Below are positions 55,667 through 63,763 of a DNA stretch of 64,000 nucleotides, piece after piece. The stretch covers positions 156,655 through 220,654 of the forward strand of contig CAYRNW010000002.1 of NCBI GenBank assembly GCA_964425745.1, in the 5' to 3' direction. The position numbers and the translations under genes are program-made. This DNA comes from CALCNS01 sp964425745. Its GTDB lineage: Bacteria > Bacillota > JAAYKD01. The notes beneath the pieces are model-generated. The model had not been told where the DNA came from and did not search any database. It worked only from the letters and a program-made list of their open reading frames with translations. Positions within the stretch are counted from its first letter, which is position 1, and each line of letters opens with the position of its first letter.

Positions 55667-57427
55667 ATGAGAGGCAAAAAAAAATTTAGATTTAGTAAGG
55701 AATGGGTGGAGAGCTTGGAACAAACATTTGGAGCAGAGCAACACAAGTTAAAGTTGACCTCCTATATCTTGAAATATCCTAGAGATTTTGTGTTGCAAGC
55801 ATTGGGTGGAATCGTCTATAACACCGTGATCATCTTTGGGGCAATTTTCCTTGGAAGAGCAATCGATGCCGCCGGTCTTGTCTATGAGGGCAAAGCGCCG
55901 GTCTCTTTCTTTTACCTTCAGCTGGGAATGTTCTTTGGCGTAACCGTAATTTTTCAAATGGCTCGCTACTTTAAGCGCTTTTATATGCGCATGTTGGTTA
56001 ACAAAATGAATTGTGATATTCGAGCAGAGTTATTGGATACGCTATTTTCTTATCCGCTCAATCGATTATCCAAGGAAAAAACCGGTGACATCATGAGTAG
56101 AATGATCGGAGATGTCGATGCCGTTGGGGCTTCGGTGCAAACCACGATTACCGAAATGTGGGATACCGCTCTACTTATGCTCTCTTATTTTGTTGCATGC
56201 ATGTGGTATAGCCCTAGATTAACCTTGCTGGCGTCCATCCCAATTCCAATCGCTCTTTTTTTAGCGGAAGCGATGCGACATCGGTTATATAACCTCTCTT
56301 TGCAATCACGCAAAGCATCCTCGGCAATTAACGTACATTTACAACATAACGTAACCGGAATCATGTTGCAAAGACTTTTCGGCTTAGAAAAAGCGGGCAG
56401 AGAGCGGTTTGAACTGCTTTTGCAAAATCAATATCAATGGCAAGTGAAGTATGGTATCTTGCAAAGCGGTGTCGTTCCCTTTTATACGCTGATTGCTAAT
56501 ATTGGGGTCGTTTTAGTACTGGGATTTGGTGGGGATTACGTTGTTTCGGGGGCTTGGACCATTGGAACCTTTACCGCGTATTTGACAATGTTCATTGCCA
56601 TGGCAACTCGCACTAACATGGCAGCTCGTGTAATGAATACGTGGCATGGCGCGAAAGCTTCTTGGGATCGAATTTGCGAGAAATTAGCAGAGAAGAACGA
56701 AAATTCAAGTCAAGCCCAAGGCAAAATCATCATTAATGAACAGGGGATTACGGTAAAAAATTTGAGCTTTACCTATCCTTTTTCCAAAGAGCAAGCGGTC
56801 AAAGACGTTTCCTTCACAGCAGAAAAGGGGCAAATTATAGGCATAACCGGTGCGGTGGGTTCTGGGAAAAGCGCACTCGCTGCAGCACTTTCGGGACTCT
56901 ATGAAAACAATCGTAATCCACGGATTGCTTATATGGATAGTGCACACTTTGTTTTCTCTGACGATGTATCCTTCAATATTCAGCTTGGTAATGAGAACGA
57001 CACAATTGAAGAAGCAACAAGGATTAGTGAATTGACGGAAGATCTTACTCAATTTGAACAGGGTCTGAAAACGAAACTGATGGAGCGAGGAGTTCGCGTA
57101 TCGGGGGGACAACGTCAACGCATTGCTTTAGCTCGTGCTTGGGCGACAAATTGCCCGATACTGATTCTCGATGATCCTTTTTCTGCCATTGATATCTCCA
57201 TGGAACAAAAGATCATGGAAAATTTGCGTAAGAACCTAGGGGATAAAATCATTTTGTTGTTTTCGCATCGGCTGATAACGTTTACCCAGACGGACCAAAT
57301 TATACTGCTTCAAAATGGAAGCATTGCAGAAATGGGGACCCATGAAGAGCTTCTTACACTAAATGGCACCTACAAGAGTATTTATTCGGCTCAGGTGTTT
57401 TTAGGAGGTGGCGAAAGTGGAAAATAA
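55667..57427 (+). CDS. ABC exporter half-transporter, subunit with degenerate catalytic site
   Basis: 586 aa. A six-helix ABC membrane domain occupies roughly residues 40-310, then the nucleotide-binding domain: Walker A GAVGSGKS, signature VSGGQRQR, Walker B LILDDPFSAID, H-loop SHRL. The residue after the Walker B Asp is Asp where catalytic Glu is expected, as in the degenerate half of heterodimeric exporters such as TM287/288. The ATG at 55667 has no convincing ribosome binding site; a TTG 36 bases downstream (LEQTFGAE) is a weaker alternative. The next gene overlaps its end and supplies the partner. It likely exports a drug, lipid or peptide; the substrate is unknown. Confidence 0.87.
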   Translation: MRGKKKFRFSKEWVESLEQTFGAEQHKLKLTSYILKYPRDFVLQALGGIVYNTVIIFGAIFLGRAIDAAGLVYEGKAPVSFFYLQLGMFFGVTVIFQMARYFKRFYMRMLVNKMNCDIRAELLDTLFSYPLNRLSKEKTGDIMSRMIGDVDAVGASVQTTITEMWDTALLMLSYFVACMWYSPRLTLLASIPIPIALFLAEAMRHRLYNLSLQSRKASSAINVHLQHNVTGIMLQRLFGLEKAGRERFELLLQNQYQWQVKYGILQSGVVPFYTLIANIGVVLVLGFGGDYVVSGAWTIGTFTAYLTMFIAMATRTNMAARVMNTWHGAKASWDRICEKLAEKNENSSQAQGKIIINEQGITVKNLSFTYPFSKEQAVKDVSFTAEKGQIIGITGAVGSGKSALAAALSGLYENNRNPRIAYMDSAHFVFSDDVSFNIQLGNENDTIEEATRISELTEDLTQFEQGLKTKLMERGVRVSGGQRQRIALARAWATNCPILILDDPFSAIDISMEQKIMENLRKNLGDKIILLFSHRLITFTQTDQIILLQNGSIAEMGTHEELLTLNGTYKSIYSAQVFLGGGESGK

Positions 57428-59153
57428 CCTCATTTTGCATTCGGTGACCACAGTCTTACGAAAACGAATTTTTCTATTGTCTCTCTTGCTGTTAGCCATA
57501 ATCGCCTCCATGGCTCTACAACTTACACCGGCCTTTTTAATACGCCGCATCATTGATCAACATTTTGCTACCGGGCAGCTCAGTGGAGTTTGGCCGTTAG
57601 CGGCTTTGTACCTTCTCATAACCTCCGGAGCGAATGTGGTGGAGTTCTTGAAAGTAGCATTTACTACGTTGATCGGCCAAAGCATTTTAAAAGATTTACG
57701 TGCGAAGATGGCGAAGCGACTGACGGAGTTGCCCATCAATTATTTCCTCTCAACGCCTACCGGAGATATTATGAGCCGCTTGACCACCGATGTTGATGCA
57801 ATTAACAGTTTGTTTTCGGCAGGAATCATCAACGTTTTTACCAATCTCTTCAAAATCGGGGGCTTATTGGTTTCGCTTTATATCATGGCACCACACTTAA
57901 TCTGGTTAGAGATTATCGTAATACCGGTGTTTTACTTTGCCTCGAACTTTTTTAGGAAGAGGATTTTTGTTCTGCAAAAAACAGTACGGTTGCGGATTTC
58001 GGCTCTTTACACGTTTATTCAAGAATGGATTTCTGGTATACGTACTGTGAAAGCATACTCTGCGGAGAAGGTTGGTAAGCAGAAGTTTCACGGCTTGCTT
58101 CTCGATTTACTAAATACCATCAATCGGATTTCGACCTACGACAGCTGGTTCCCCTGTGTCATGCAAATTTTAAGAGCCGGGGTGATTGTAGCTGCCTTGT
58201 GGTTGTGTGCCCCCAATGGCACGGTACTTTCACTTGGCTTAACAGTAGGTACCTTAGCAGCAGTGATTGACCTGATCGGAAAGTTATTTTCCCCTATTGA
58301 AGCACTTGCTACGGAATTTCAGACCATACAGCAATCCATGGCAGGCATTGCTCGAGTCAACGATTTTTTTGCCGTGCCCGTCGAAGTCCGTCAGTTTAAG
58401 GAGCAAAATCGTGATGAAAGCGGAATTGTTATTCACAATCTAAGTTTCGCATATGGAGAGAATCTTGTTTTAGACAAAATCCAACTTACCATTCAAAAAG
58501 GGGAAAAAGCTGTTTTTATTGGCAGAAGTGGGGCTGGTAAAACGACGCTAATGAACCTTGTCTCTGGAATCTATGCACCATTAAAAGGGAGCGTTCGAGT
58601 CTGTGGAGTCGATCCGTTCGTTTTGCCTCCTGAGCAACGACGTAGACTAATCGGGATTGTGCCACAAATGCCTCAAATATTTGACGGAACCATTGCTGAA
58701 AACATAACCTTAGGTGATGCGAGTATTAGCAAAGAACAGGTGGAGCAAGCGGCAAAAACTGTTGGTATCCATGATCAGATCATGCTTATGCCGAAAGCCT
58801 ATGAAACAGTTATCGGGGAGGGAGCAGTAGGGTTGTCGAGTGGAGAAATCCAACTGTTGTCCATTGCCAGAGCCGTAGCTGCCGACCCCAAGGTTCTTTT
58901 ATTAGACGAACCTACCAGTGGCATGGACACTCAAACGGAAGCCCGAATCTTTGCTGCCATTCGTGCAACGAGTGAAGGAAGAACGATTTTTTCAATCAGT
59001 CACCGGCTTAGCGGAATCATCGATGCCGATATTATCCACATTGTGGCGCAAAATGGAATCGTTGAAAGCGGAGCGCCTGAACAACTTGCAAAACAAAATG
59101 GCTGGTATGCCATGTATAGCCGTATTGACAAAGCCGGTTGGGATGTACGATAG
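57417..59153 (+). CDS. ABC exporter half-transporter, catalytically complete subunit
   Basis: 578 aa from a GTG at 57417, 8 bases after AGGAGG and overlapping the previous stop. Membrane domain approximately residues 20-300. The nucleotide-binding domain has Walker A GRSGAGKT, Walker B LLLDEPTSGMD with the catalytic Glu, and H-loop SHRL, but the signature is LSSGE instead of LSGGQ. In the heterodimer this weak signature faces the Asp-substituted Walker B of the partner, giving one degenerate and one competent ATP site. No terminator directly follows; the dyad at 59255 may serve. Confidence 0.88.
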   Translation: MENNLILHSVTTVLRKRIFLLSLLLLAIIASMALQLTPAFLIRRIIDQHFATGQLSGVWPLAALYLLITSGANVVEFLKVAFTTLIGQSILKDLRAKMAKRLTELPINYFLSTPTGDIMSRLTTDVDAINSLFSAGIINVFTNLFKIGGLLVSLYIMAPHLIWLEIIVIPVFYFASNFFRKRIFVLQKTVRLRISALYTFIQEWISGIRTVKAYSAEKVGKQKFHGLLLDLLNTINRISTYDSWFPCVMQILRAGVIVAALWLCAPNGTVLSLGLTVGTLAAVIDLIGKLFSPIEALATEFQTIQQSMAGIARVNDFFAVPVEVRQFKEQNRDESGIVIHNLSFAYGENLVLDKIQLTIQKGEKAVFIGRSGAGKTTLMNLVSGIYAPLKGSVRVCGVDPFVLPPEQRRRLIGIVPQMPQIFDGTIAENITLGDASISKEQVEQAAKTVGIHDQIMLMPKAYETVIGEGAVGLSSGEIQLLSIARAVAADPKVLLLDEPTSGMDTQTEARIFAAIRATSEGRTIFSISHRLSGIIDADIIHIVAQNGIVESGAPEQLAKQNGWYAMYSRIDKAGWDVR

Positions 59154-59254
59154 ATCACTGATGAACTAGGACACAAAAAGTGGATATGAAATCGTTGCAG
59201 TGTTGAAATTATAATACTTGAGACGGATTAAATTCTTATAACTGCACAGTTTAA

Positions 59255-59313
59255 AAGAGTTTTGGGATTACAATCCCAAAACTCTTGATTTATTTGTAGT
59301 TTTGGGATACAAT
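59255..59313 (+). promoter_or_regulatory. Promoter with operator-like dyad for the AAA/DUF4143 gene
   Basis: A 15-bp perfect inverted repeat (59255-59269 with 59272-59286) has only a 2-base centre. It is followed by the promoter TTGATT (59285-59290), a 17-base spacer and TACAAT (59308-59313). The spacer contains a third copy of the half-site (AGTTTTGGGAT, 59298-59308). The dyad may double as a terminator for the exporter genes, but the T-run is weak. The arrangement suggests a repressor site. Confidence 0.6.
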
Positions 59314-59340
59314 AAAGGTGAATCACTGGAGGTGTGAAAA

Positions 59341-60555
59341 ATGGCTATAGAACGAATTGAGAGAAAAGAGTACTTAGAAAAACTCATTGCTTTTCGAGAT
59401 AAACAAGTGATTAAGATCATAACTGGTGTTCGCAGATGCGGTAAATCTACCTTAATGACAATGTATCAGGAGTATTTAATACAGCAGGGCGTTTCTGAGG
59501 AGCAACTTATTACCATAAACTTTGAAGATTTTGACTTTAACGAATTGAAAGATCCGGCTAAGCTCCATGCTTATGTTAAAGAGAGATTAGTTGAGGGTAA
59601 AATGACCTACGTGTTTTTTGACGAGATACAACACGTTATAGACTTTCCCAAAGTAGTAGATAGCCTTTATATTAAGAAAAATGTTGATCTATATTTGACC
59701 GGTTCAAGCTCATATATGCTTTCGAGCGAAATTGCAACGCTGATTTCAGGCCGTTACGTCGAAATCCCAATGATGCCCCTATCGTTTAAAGAGTATGTTT
59801 CTGCGTCAGGTAATATTTCAGAGTTGGCTAGAAAGTATTCGGAGTACCTTGAAACCGGCTCATTTCCGTTTACGCTTGAATTAAAAGGTCAGCCCAAAGA
59901 AATCGATGACTATTTAACCGGGGTCTATAATACGATTGTGCTGAATGATATCATGGCAAGGAGGAAGATAGCAGATGCATTGATGCTCCAAAGTGTTGTG
60001 AGGTTTGTCTTTGATAATATCGGGAATCAACTCTCTACTAAGAGAATTGCAGATACCATGACCTCCGATGGCAGGAAAATCGATGTCAAAACGGTTGAAA
60101 AGTATATAGATGCGTTAATGGAGAGTTTTTTACTATACCAAGCAAACAGATATAATATCAAAGGGAAGCAGTATTTAAAGACTCTGGAGAAGTATTACGT
60201 CGTTGACATTGGCTTGAGAACGATGCTTTTAGGCTCTAGAGCCTACGATGCCGGACATATTTTAGAGAATATTGTTTATTTAGAACTCTTAAGGCGAGGG
60301 TATAAAGTCTATATTGGTAAGGTAGATGAACTTGAGGTCGATTTTGTAGCCATGGAGAAAGAGGGTATAACTTATTATCAAGTTGCTGCGTCGGTTCGCG
60401 ACAAGAGAACTTTGGAAAGAGAACTTACCTCATTGCAAAAAATCAATGATCATTACCCCAAAATTATTCTTACCCTAGATGAAGATCCCGACGCAGATTA
60501 TAATGGGATTCGGAGAATCAATGTACTAAGATGGTTAATGGGATTGACTAGTTAA
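59341..60555 (+). CDS. AAA ATPase with DUF4143 C-terminal domain
   Basis: 404 aa; ATG with a GGAGGTG site. The N-terminal AAA_14-type ATPase has Walker A GVRRCGKST, Walker B VFFDEIQ and sensor LTGSSSYML. The C-terminal DUF4143 region (from about residue 205) contains a PD-(D/E)XK-like run (NIVYLELL ... DELEVDFVA ... YYQVAAS). These proteins are widespread, often variable between strains, and have no firm function; nuclease-like or defence-like roles are speculative. It has its own promoter with a repeat-based operator and stands between the ABC exporter and the flavodoxin gene. Confidence 0.88.
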   Translation: MAIERIERKEYLEKLIAFRDKQVIKIITGVRRCGKSTLMTMYQEYLIQQGVSEEQLITINFEDFDFNELKDPAKLHAYVKERLVEGKMTYVFFDEIQHVIDFPKVVDSLYIKKNVDLYLTGSSSYMLSSEIATLISGRYVEIPMMPLSFKEYVSASGNISELARKYSEYLETGSFPFTLELKGQPKEIDDYLTGVYNTIVLNDIMARRKIADALMLQSVVRFVFDNIGNQLSTKRIADTMTSDGRKIDVKTVEKYIDALMESFLLYQANRYNIKGKQYLKTLEKYYVVDIGLRTMLLGSRAYDAGHILENIVYLELLRRGYKVYIGKVDELEVDFVAMEKEGITYYQVAASVRDKRTLERELTSLQKINDHYPKIILTLDEDPDADYNGIRRINVLRWLMGLTS

Positions 60556-60583
60556 ACGAAGAAATCAAGAAAGAGGGATTTTT

Positions 60584-61069
60584 ATGAAAACTGCGATCGT
60601 ATATTACTCTCTTGAAGGGAACACCAAGTTTGTTGCAGAAAAAATGGCCGCCGAGCTGGGGGCTGACTTAATTCGATTGGTTCCAGTAAAGGAATACCCT
60701 ACAGGGAACGTTAGTAAATATTTTTGGGGTGGAAAGAGCGCAGTATTTAGAGAGCATCCAAAACTTGAACCGTATCATTTTAAAACTGAGGAGTATGAGT
60801 CAGTGATTATAGGTTCCCCCATTTGGGCTAGCACCTATGCACCGCCCTTGAGAACCTTCTTAAGAGATCACTCCCTTCGAAACAAAAAGATTGCGATATT
60901 TGCTTGTTGCTCCGGAGGAACTGCCGATAAATATTTTGCTCAGGTTAAAGAAGAATCGAAAGCCACCGAAGTTAGGGCTACCGCTAGATTCGTGGATCCG
61001 CTTAAAAATGTGGGTGAAGAATTGGAAAGAGCAGTTAAAGATTTCTGTGATAAGTTGGGAAGAGTATAG
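60584..61069 (+). CDS. Flavodoxin family protein
   Basis: 161 aa. The FMN phosphate loop YSLEGNTK is near the N-terminus. The flavin-flanking segments GSPIWASTYAPPLRTF and FACCSGGTADKYF follow at the expected spacing. It is the size of a free-standing flavodoxin, so a cytosolic one-electron carrier or small flavin reductase is likely. The ATG has a GAGGG site. It follows the AAA gene by 28 bases and may be co-transcribed with it. Confidence 0.87.
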   Translation: MKTAIVYYSLEGNTKFVAEKMAAELGADLIRLVPVKEYPTGNVSKYFWGGKSAVFREHPKLEPYHFKTEEYESVIIGSPIWASTYAPPLRTFLRDHSLRNKKIAIFACCSGGTADKYFAQVKEESKATEVRATARFVDPLKNVGEELERAVKDFCDKLGRV

Positions 61070-61088
61070 ATTTGGAATGGGAACGCAG

Positions 61089-61117
61089 TTGTTTCCTCCA
61101 CATCGTTATGTTATAAT
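61089..61117 (+). promoter_or_regulatory. Promoter of the ABC-2 exporter leader
   Basis: TTGTTT (61089-61094), a 17-base spacer and TATAAT (61112-61117). It is about 200 bases upstream of the ATPase start, so it gives a long structured leader. Confidence 0.65.
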
Positions 61118-61145
61118 GCTCACATCAAACCTTTGGAGGTACTGT

Positions 61146-61163
61146 ATGCCAATAAACGCTTAA
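61146..61163 (+). CDS. Five-codon leader peptide (MPINA)
   Basis: ATG CCA ATA AAC GCT TAA, preceded by a strong GGAGGT (61135-61140) at ideal spacing. It lies between the promoter and the intrinsic terminator of the same leader. Its AAC GCT codons can pair with AGCGTT at 61230-61235. The size and context fit a ribosome-stalling leader peptide that controls an antibiotic-export operon. Confidence 0.5.
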   Translation: MPINA

Positions 61164-61260
61164 TTTTCGAGAATAATAAGTTAACAACGCCAATTCCTTT
61201 GGCGTATTTCTTGTTGCTTTTGTAAAATGAGCGTTGGTGAGCATTTCGTATATATGCTTT

Positions 61261-61301
61261 ATCACGTTTACTTCGTTTTGCGAAAGTGAACGTGATTTTT
61301 T
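61261..61301 (+). terminator. Leader terminator (attenuator) before the ABC-2 ATPase gene
   Basis: A stem of about 15 bp (61261-61275 with 61281-61296, one bulge and one G-U pair) is followed by TTTTTT (61296-61301). It ends 25 bases before the start codon. An alternative hairpin (GTGAGCAT at 61237-61244 with ATGC...ATCAC at 61255-61265) would consume its left arm and allow read-through. Confidence 0.7.
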
Positions 61302-61326
61302 ATAATTGAATGTGAGGGTGATATTT

Positions 61327-62127
61327 ATGTCTATGATACAAGTCGAGCAATTAAGCAAAGTTTATAGAGTTCACGAGAAGCCCGAGGTTTTTCGAAGTGC
61401 GTTAAAGGATCTCTTAAAACGTAAATATATAGATAAAACCGCGGTGGATGATTTAAGTTTCAATGTAGAACAGGGGGAGATTGTTGGGCTTTTAGGAGAA
61501 AATGGAGCTGGTAAAACTACCACTCTTAAAATGTTAACGGGGATCCTTCACCCTACATCAGGCATCGTTACAGTAGCCGGATTTCGGCCGACGGATCGAA
61601 AAAAAGAATTCTTGAAGCAGATTAGTTTTGTCATGGGTAATAAGAGTGACATCAACTGGGATCTACCTGCTATTGATACGTTTCGTTATCAGCAGCTTAT
61701 TTATGATGTCAAAGAAGAACAGTTTCAAAAAAACGTAGATCATTTAGCGGAGCTACTAGATGTGAAGCATCTTCTAAGAACTCAAATTAGGCGCCTGTCA
61801 TTAGGCGAGCGTATGAAAATGGAGCTGATCAACAACTTTCTTTATACGCCGAATTTGGTTTTTTTAGATGAACCTACCCTGGGATTAGATCTGAGAAGCC
61901 AGATGGCCATACGCCAATTCCTAAAGGAATATCGCAGCATGTATCAGACAACGATGATCATTACCAGTCATTACATGGATGATATTGAAGAGACTTGTGA
62001 CCGAGTGATTTTGCTGCAATCGGGTCACAAAACCTATGACGGGAGTCTCGTTGACCTAAAAAGGCCCGACCTGCCCTTCAAGGAGAGCATTCTTTCTCTC
62101 ATGAAATCGGGGGAAAGATCTGTATGA
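61327..62127 (+). CDS. ABC-2 type exporter ATPase (COG4586-like)
   Basis: 266 aa from the ATG at 61327 (GAGGGTGA site); a TTG 21 bases upstream is in frame but lacks one. Walker A GENGAGKT, signature LSLGERMK, Walker B VFLDEPTLGLD, H-loop ITSHYMDD. It is followed, with a 4-base overlap, by two ABC-2 permeases: the three-gene layout of the COG4586/COG4587/COG3694 exporters, members of which handle drugs or viologens. Expression appears to be controlled by the upstream leader. Confidence 0.9.
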   Translation: MSMIQVEQLSKVYRVHEKPEVFRSALKDLLKRKYIDKTAVDDLSFNVEQGEIVGLLGENGAGKTTTLKMLTGILHPTSGIVTVAGFRPTDRKKEFLKQISFVMGNKSDINWDLPAIDTFRYQQLIYDVKEEQFQKNVDHLAELLDVKHLLRTQIRRLSLGERMKMELINNFLYTPNLVFLDEPTLGLDLRSQMAIRQFLKEYRSMYQTTMIITSHYMDDIEETCDRVILLQSGHKTYDGSLVDLKRPDLPFKESILSLMKSGERSV

Positions 62128-62924
62128 AGAAATACTTATATGGTTTTCAACTTTATTTTTTGAACTCCTTCCAGTATCGTTTCAATACAGTTATTAACCT
62201 TCTGTTCGGAAACCTCAGTTTATTGGTCACGCTACTATTTTGGTACTTGATTTATAATGGAGACCAAACGAAGATGCTCAATGGTTTTACTTTATCTGGA
62301 ATCTTTACCTATTTTATTGTTTCCGGTCTGTTTCGTAGCTTTACATTGCAGGGTTCAGGATTTTACTATACAACTATGATCAAGAGCGGAGGCCTCGGAC
62401 CAGTTTTGTTGAAACCGTACCATTTAGAATGGTCGGTCTATGTTCAACAATTGGCCGCCAATATCACAGGTATCCTTCCGCAAGTTTGTTTCATCCTGGT
62501 AGCGTTACCATTCATTGCCGGTTTTTTGACATGGCAAGTGACTGTCTCGAATCTACTGTTCGTTTTTCTGTTCATTGTGGTTGCCAGTATTACCAGTCAT
62601 TTGCTTTGGTCGATTTTTGGATTTATGGCATTCTGGATCGAGGAAGCTACAGCGGTGATGTGGTCGTTGGCAGTCCTATTGAACATGGCCATGGGGATGT
62701 TCATTCCTCTTGATTTTTTTCCAAAAGGGTGGCTTGCAGTTTTAGAAAGATTGCCTTTTTCCGCCTGGGGATACCTGCCTAGTAAAATCTATTTGGGTAT
62801 TATTCCTTTGCAAAAACAATTGCAATTATTGCTTGTGCATCTGGGTTGGATCGTAATTCTGCTAGCCTTGCATCGATTAGTCTGGAAAGCTGGCCTTAAA
62901 CGTTTTTCCTCGGTGGGGGGTTAG
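62124..62924 (+). CDS. ABC-2 type exporter permease (COG4587-like)
   Basis: 266 aa; its ATG overlaps the ATPase stop (ATGA). It has six predicted hydrophobic segments, beginning near residue 25 (LLFGNLSLLVTLLFWYLIY), with the conserved MFIPLDFFPKGW loop before the last helices. It forms the membrane pore with the next gene product. Confidence 0.85.
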   Translation: MKKYLYGFQLYFLNSFQYRFNTVINLLFGNLSLLVTLLFWYLIYNGDQTKMLNGFTLSGIFTYFIVSGLFRSFTLQGSGFYYTTMIKSGGLGPVLLKPYHLEWSVYVQQLAANITGILPQVCFILVALPFIAGFLTWQVTVSNLLFVFLFIVVASITSHLLWSIFGFMAFWIEEATAVMWSLAVLLNMAMGMFIPLDFFPKGWLAVLERLPFSAWGYLPSKIYLGIIPLQKQLQLLLVHLGWIVILLALHRLVWKAGLKRFSSVGG

Positions 62925-62927
62925 ATT

Positions 62928-63713
62928 ATGAAATATTTGAAGTTGTTTTATACTCAGTGCAAACTGTCAATCATGTCAGCGACTATGTATCGCGCGAACT
63001 TTTGGCTAATGCTGATTCAAAGTATCATCAATTCTCTTATGACACTTCTTTCAGTGGAGTTTATATATGGGAGTGTTGACAGCATAGCCGGCTGGAGCAA
63101 AGATGAAATGATTGTGTTGATTTGTACATCTCTTATTGTGAACCAGCTGTATCGAGGGTCGATCCATTTTAATCAAAATCGATTTGTCAATGGAGTTGGG
63201 AGCGGTGGCTTTGATAAACTGCTGCTACGTCCGATTAATCTTCTCTTTCAGGTGAATACTGGACCGATCCATATTTCCAGCTTGCTTTCAATTATCGCCC
63301 CAGTAATCGTTCTGCTAAGTCAATTATCAAAAATGAGTAGCCAAATTTCGGCTACCCAAGTGCTTCTATATCTTCTGTTCGTCATCAACGGTGTCGTTGT
63401 TTTGGCTTCGTTTATGCTGTTGCTGTACACTTTGGCTTTTGTCTTTATCAAGGTCGACGGGATCAATAATATGTATTACCTAATGATGGACATTGCCAGC
63501 AAGCCTCAAGAAATGTTTAGTAAGGAATTTTTGTACGGGTTTCTGTTCGTCATACCGGCAATACCGCTCGCTAATGCTCCTGCTTCGGTTTTACTAGGTA
63601 GGAGTAACGGTGTGCAATTAGCAATTTATTTAGGAATAGGATTGGTTTTTTTCTCGTTGTCGGCTTTGGCTATGAACAAGGGAAGAAGACAATATACCAG
63701 TGCAAGTAGTTAG
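62928..63713 (+). CDS. ABC-2 type exporter permease (COG3694-like)
   Basis: 261 aa, 3 bases after the previous stop. It has six hydrophobic segments, a conserved GGFDKLLLRPIN cytoplasmic motif after the second helix and the typical MMDIASKPQEMF region. It is the second membrane half of the exporter. The operon ends at the hairpin 63723-63759. Confidence 0.85.
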   Translation: MKYLKLFYTQCKLSIMSATMYRANFWLMLIQSIINSLMTLLSVEFIYGSVDSIAGWSKDEMIVLICTSLIVNQLYRGSIHFNQNRFVNGVGSGGFDKLLLRPINLLFQVNTGPIHISSLLSIIAPVIVLLSQLSKMSSQISATQVLLYLLFVINGVVVLASFMLLLYTLAFVFIKVDGINNMYYLMMDIASKPQEMFSKEFLYGFLFVIPAIPLANAPASVLLGRSNGVQLAIYLGIGLVFFSLSALAMNKGRRQYTSASS

Positions 63714-63722
63714 AGAACCAAG

Positions 63723-63759
63723 ACACCCCCTTCATCTGTAACCCAGATGAAGGGGGTGT
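63723..63759 (+). terminator. Terminator hairpin used as the intron insertion site
   Basis: A 16-bp perfect stem (63723-63738 with 63744-63759) with a 5-base loop, 10 bases after the permease stop. The T-run expected after it is cut short: only AATT remains before intron sequence starts at 63764. Confidence 0.9.
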
Positions 63760-63763
63760 AATT

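Noticed and set aside
61116..61244. Pairing of ATGCTCAC (61116-61123) with GTGAGCAT (61237-61244) as part of the attenuator
   Set aside because: The first segment overlaps the -10 box and would lie mostly upstream of the transcription start, so it is unlikely to be in the RNA.
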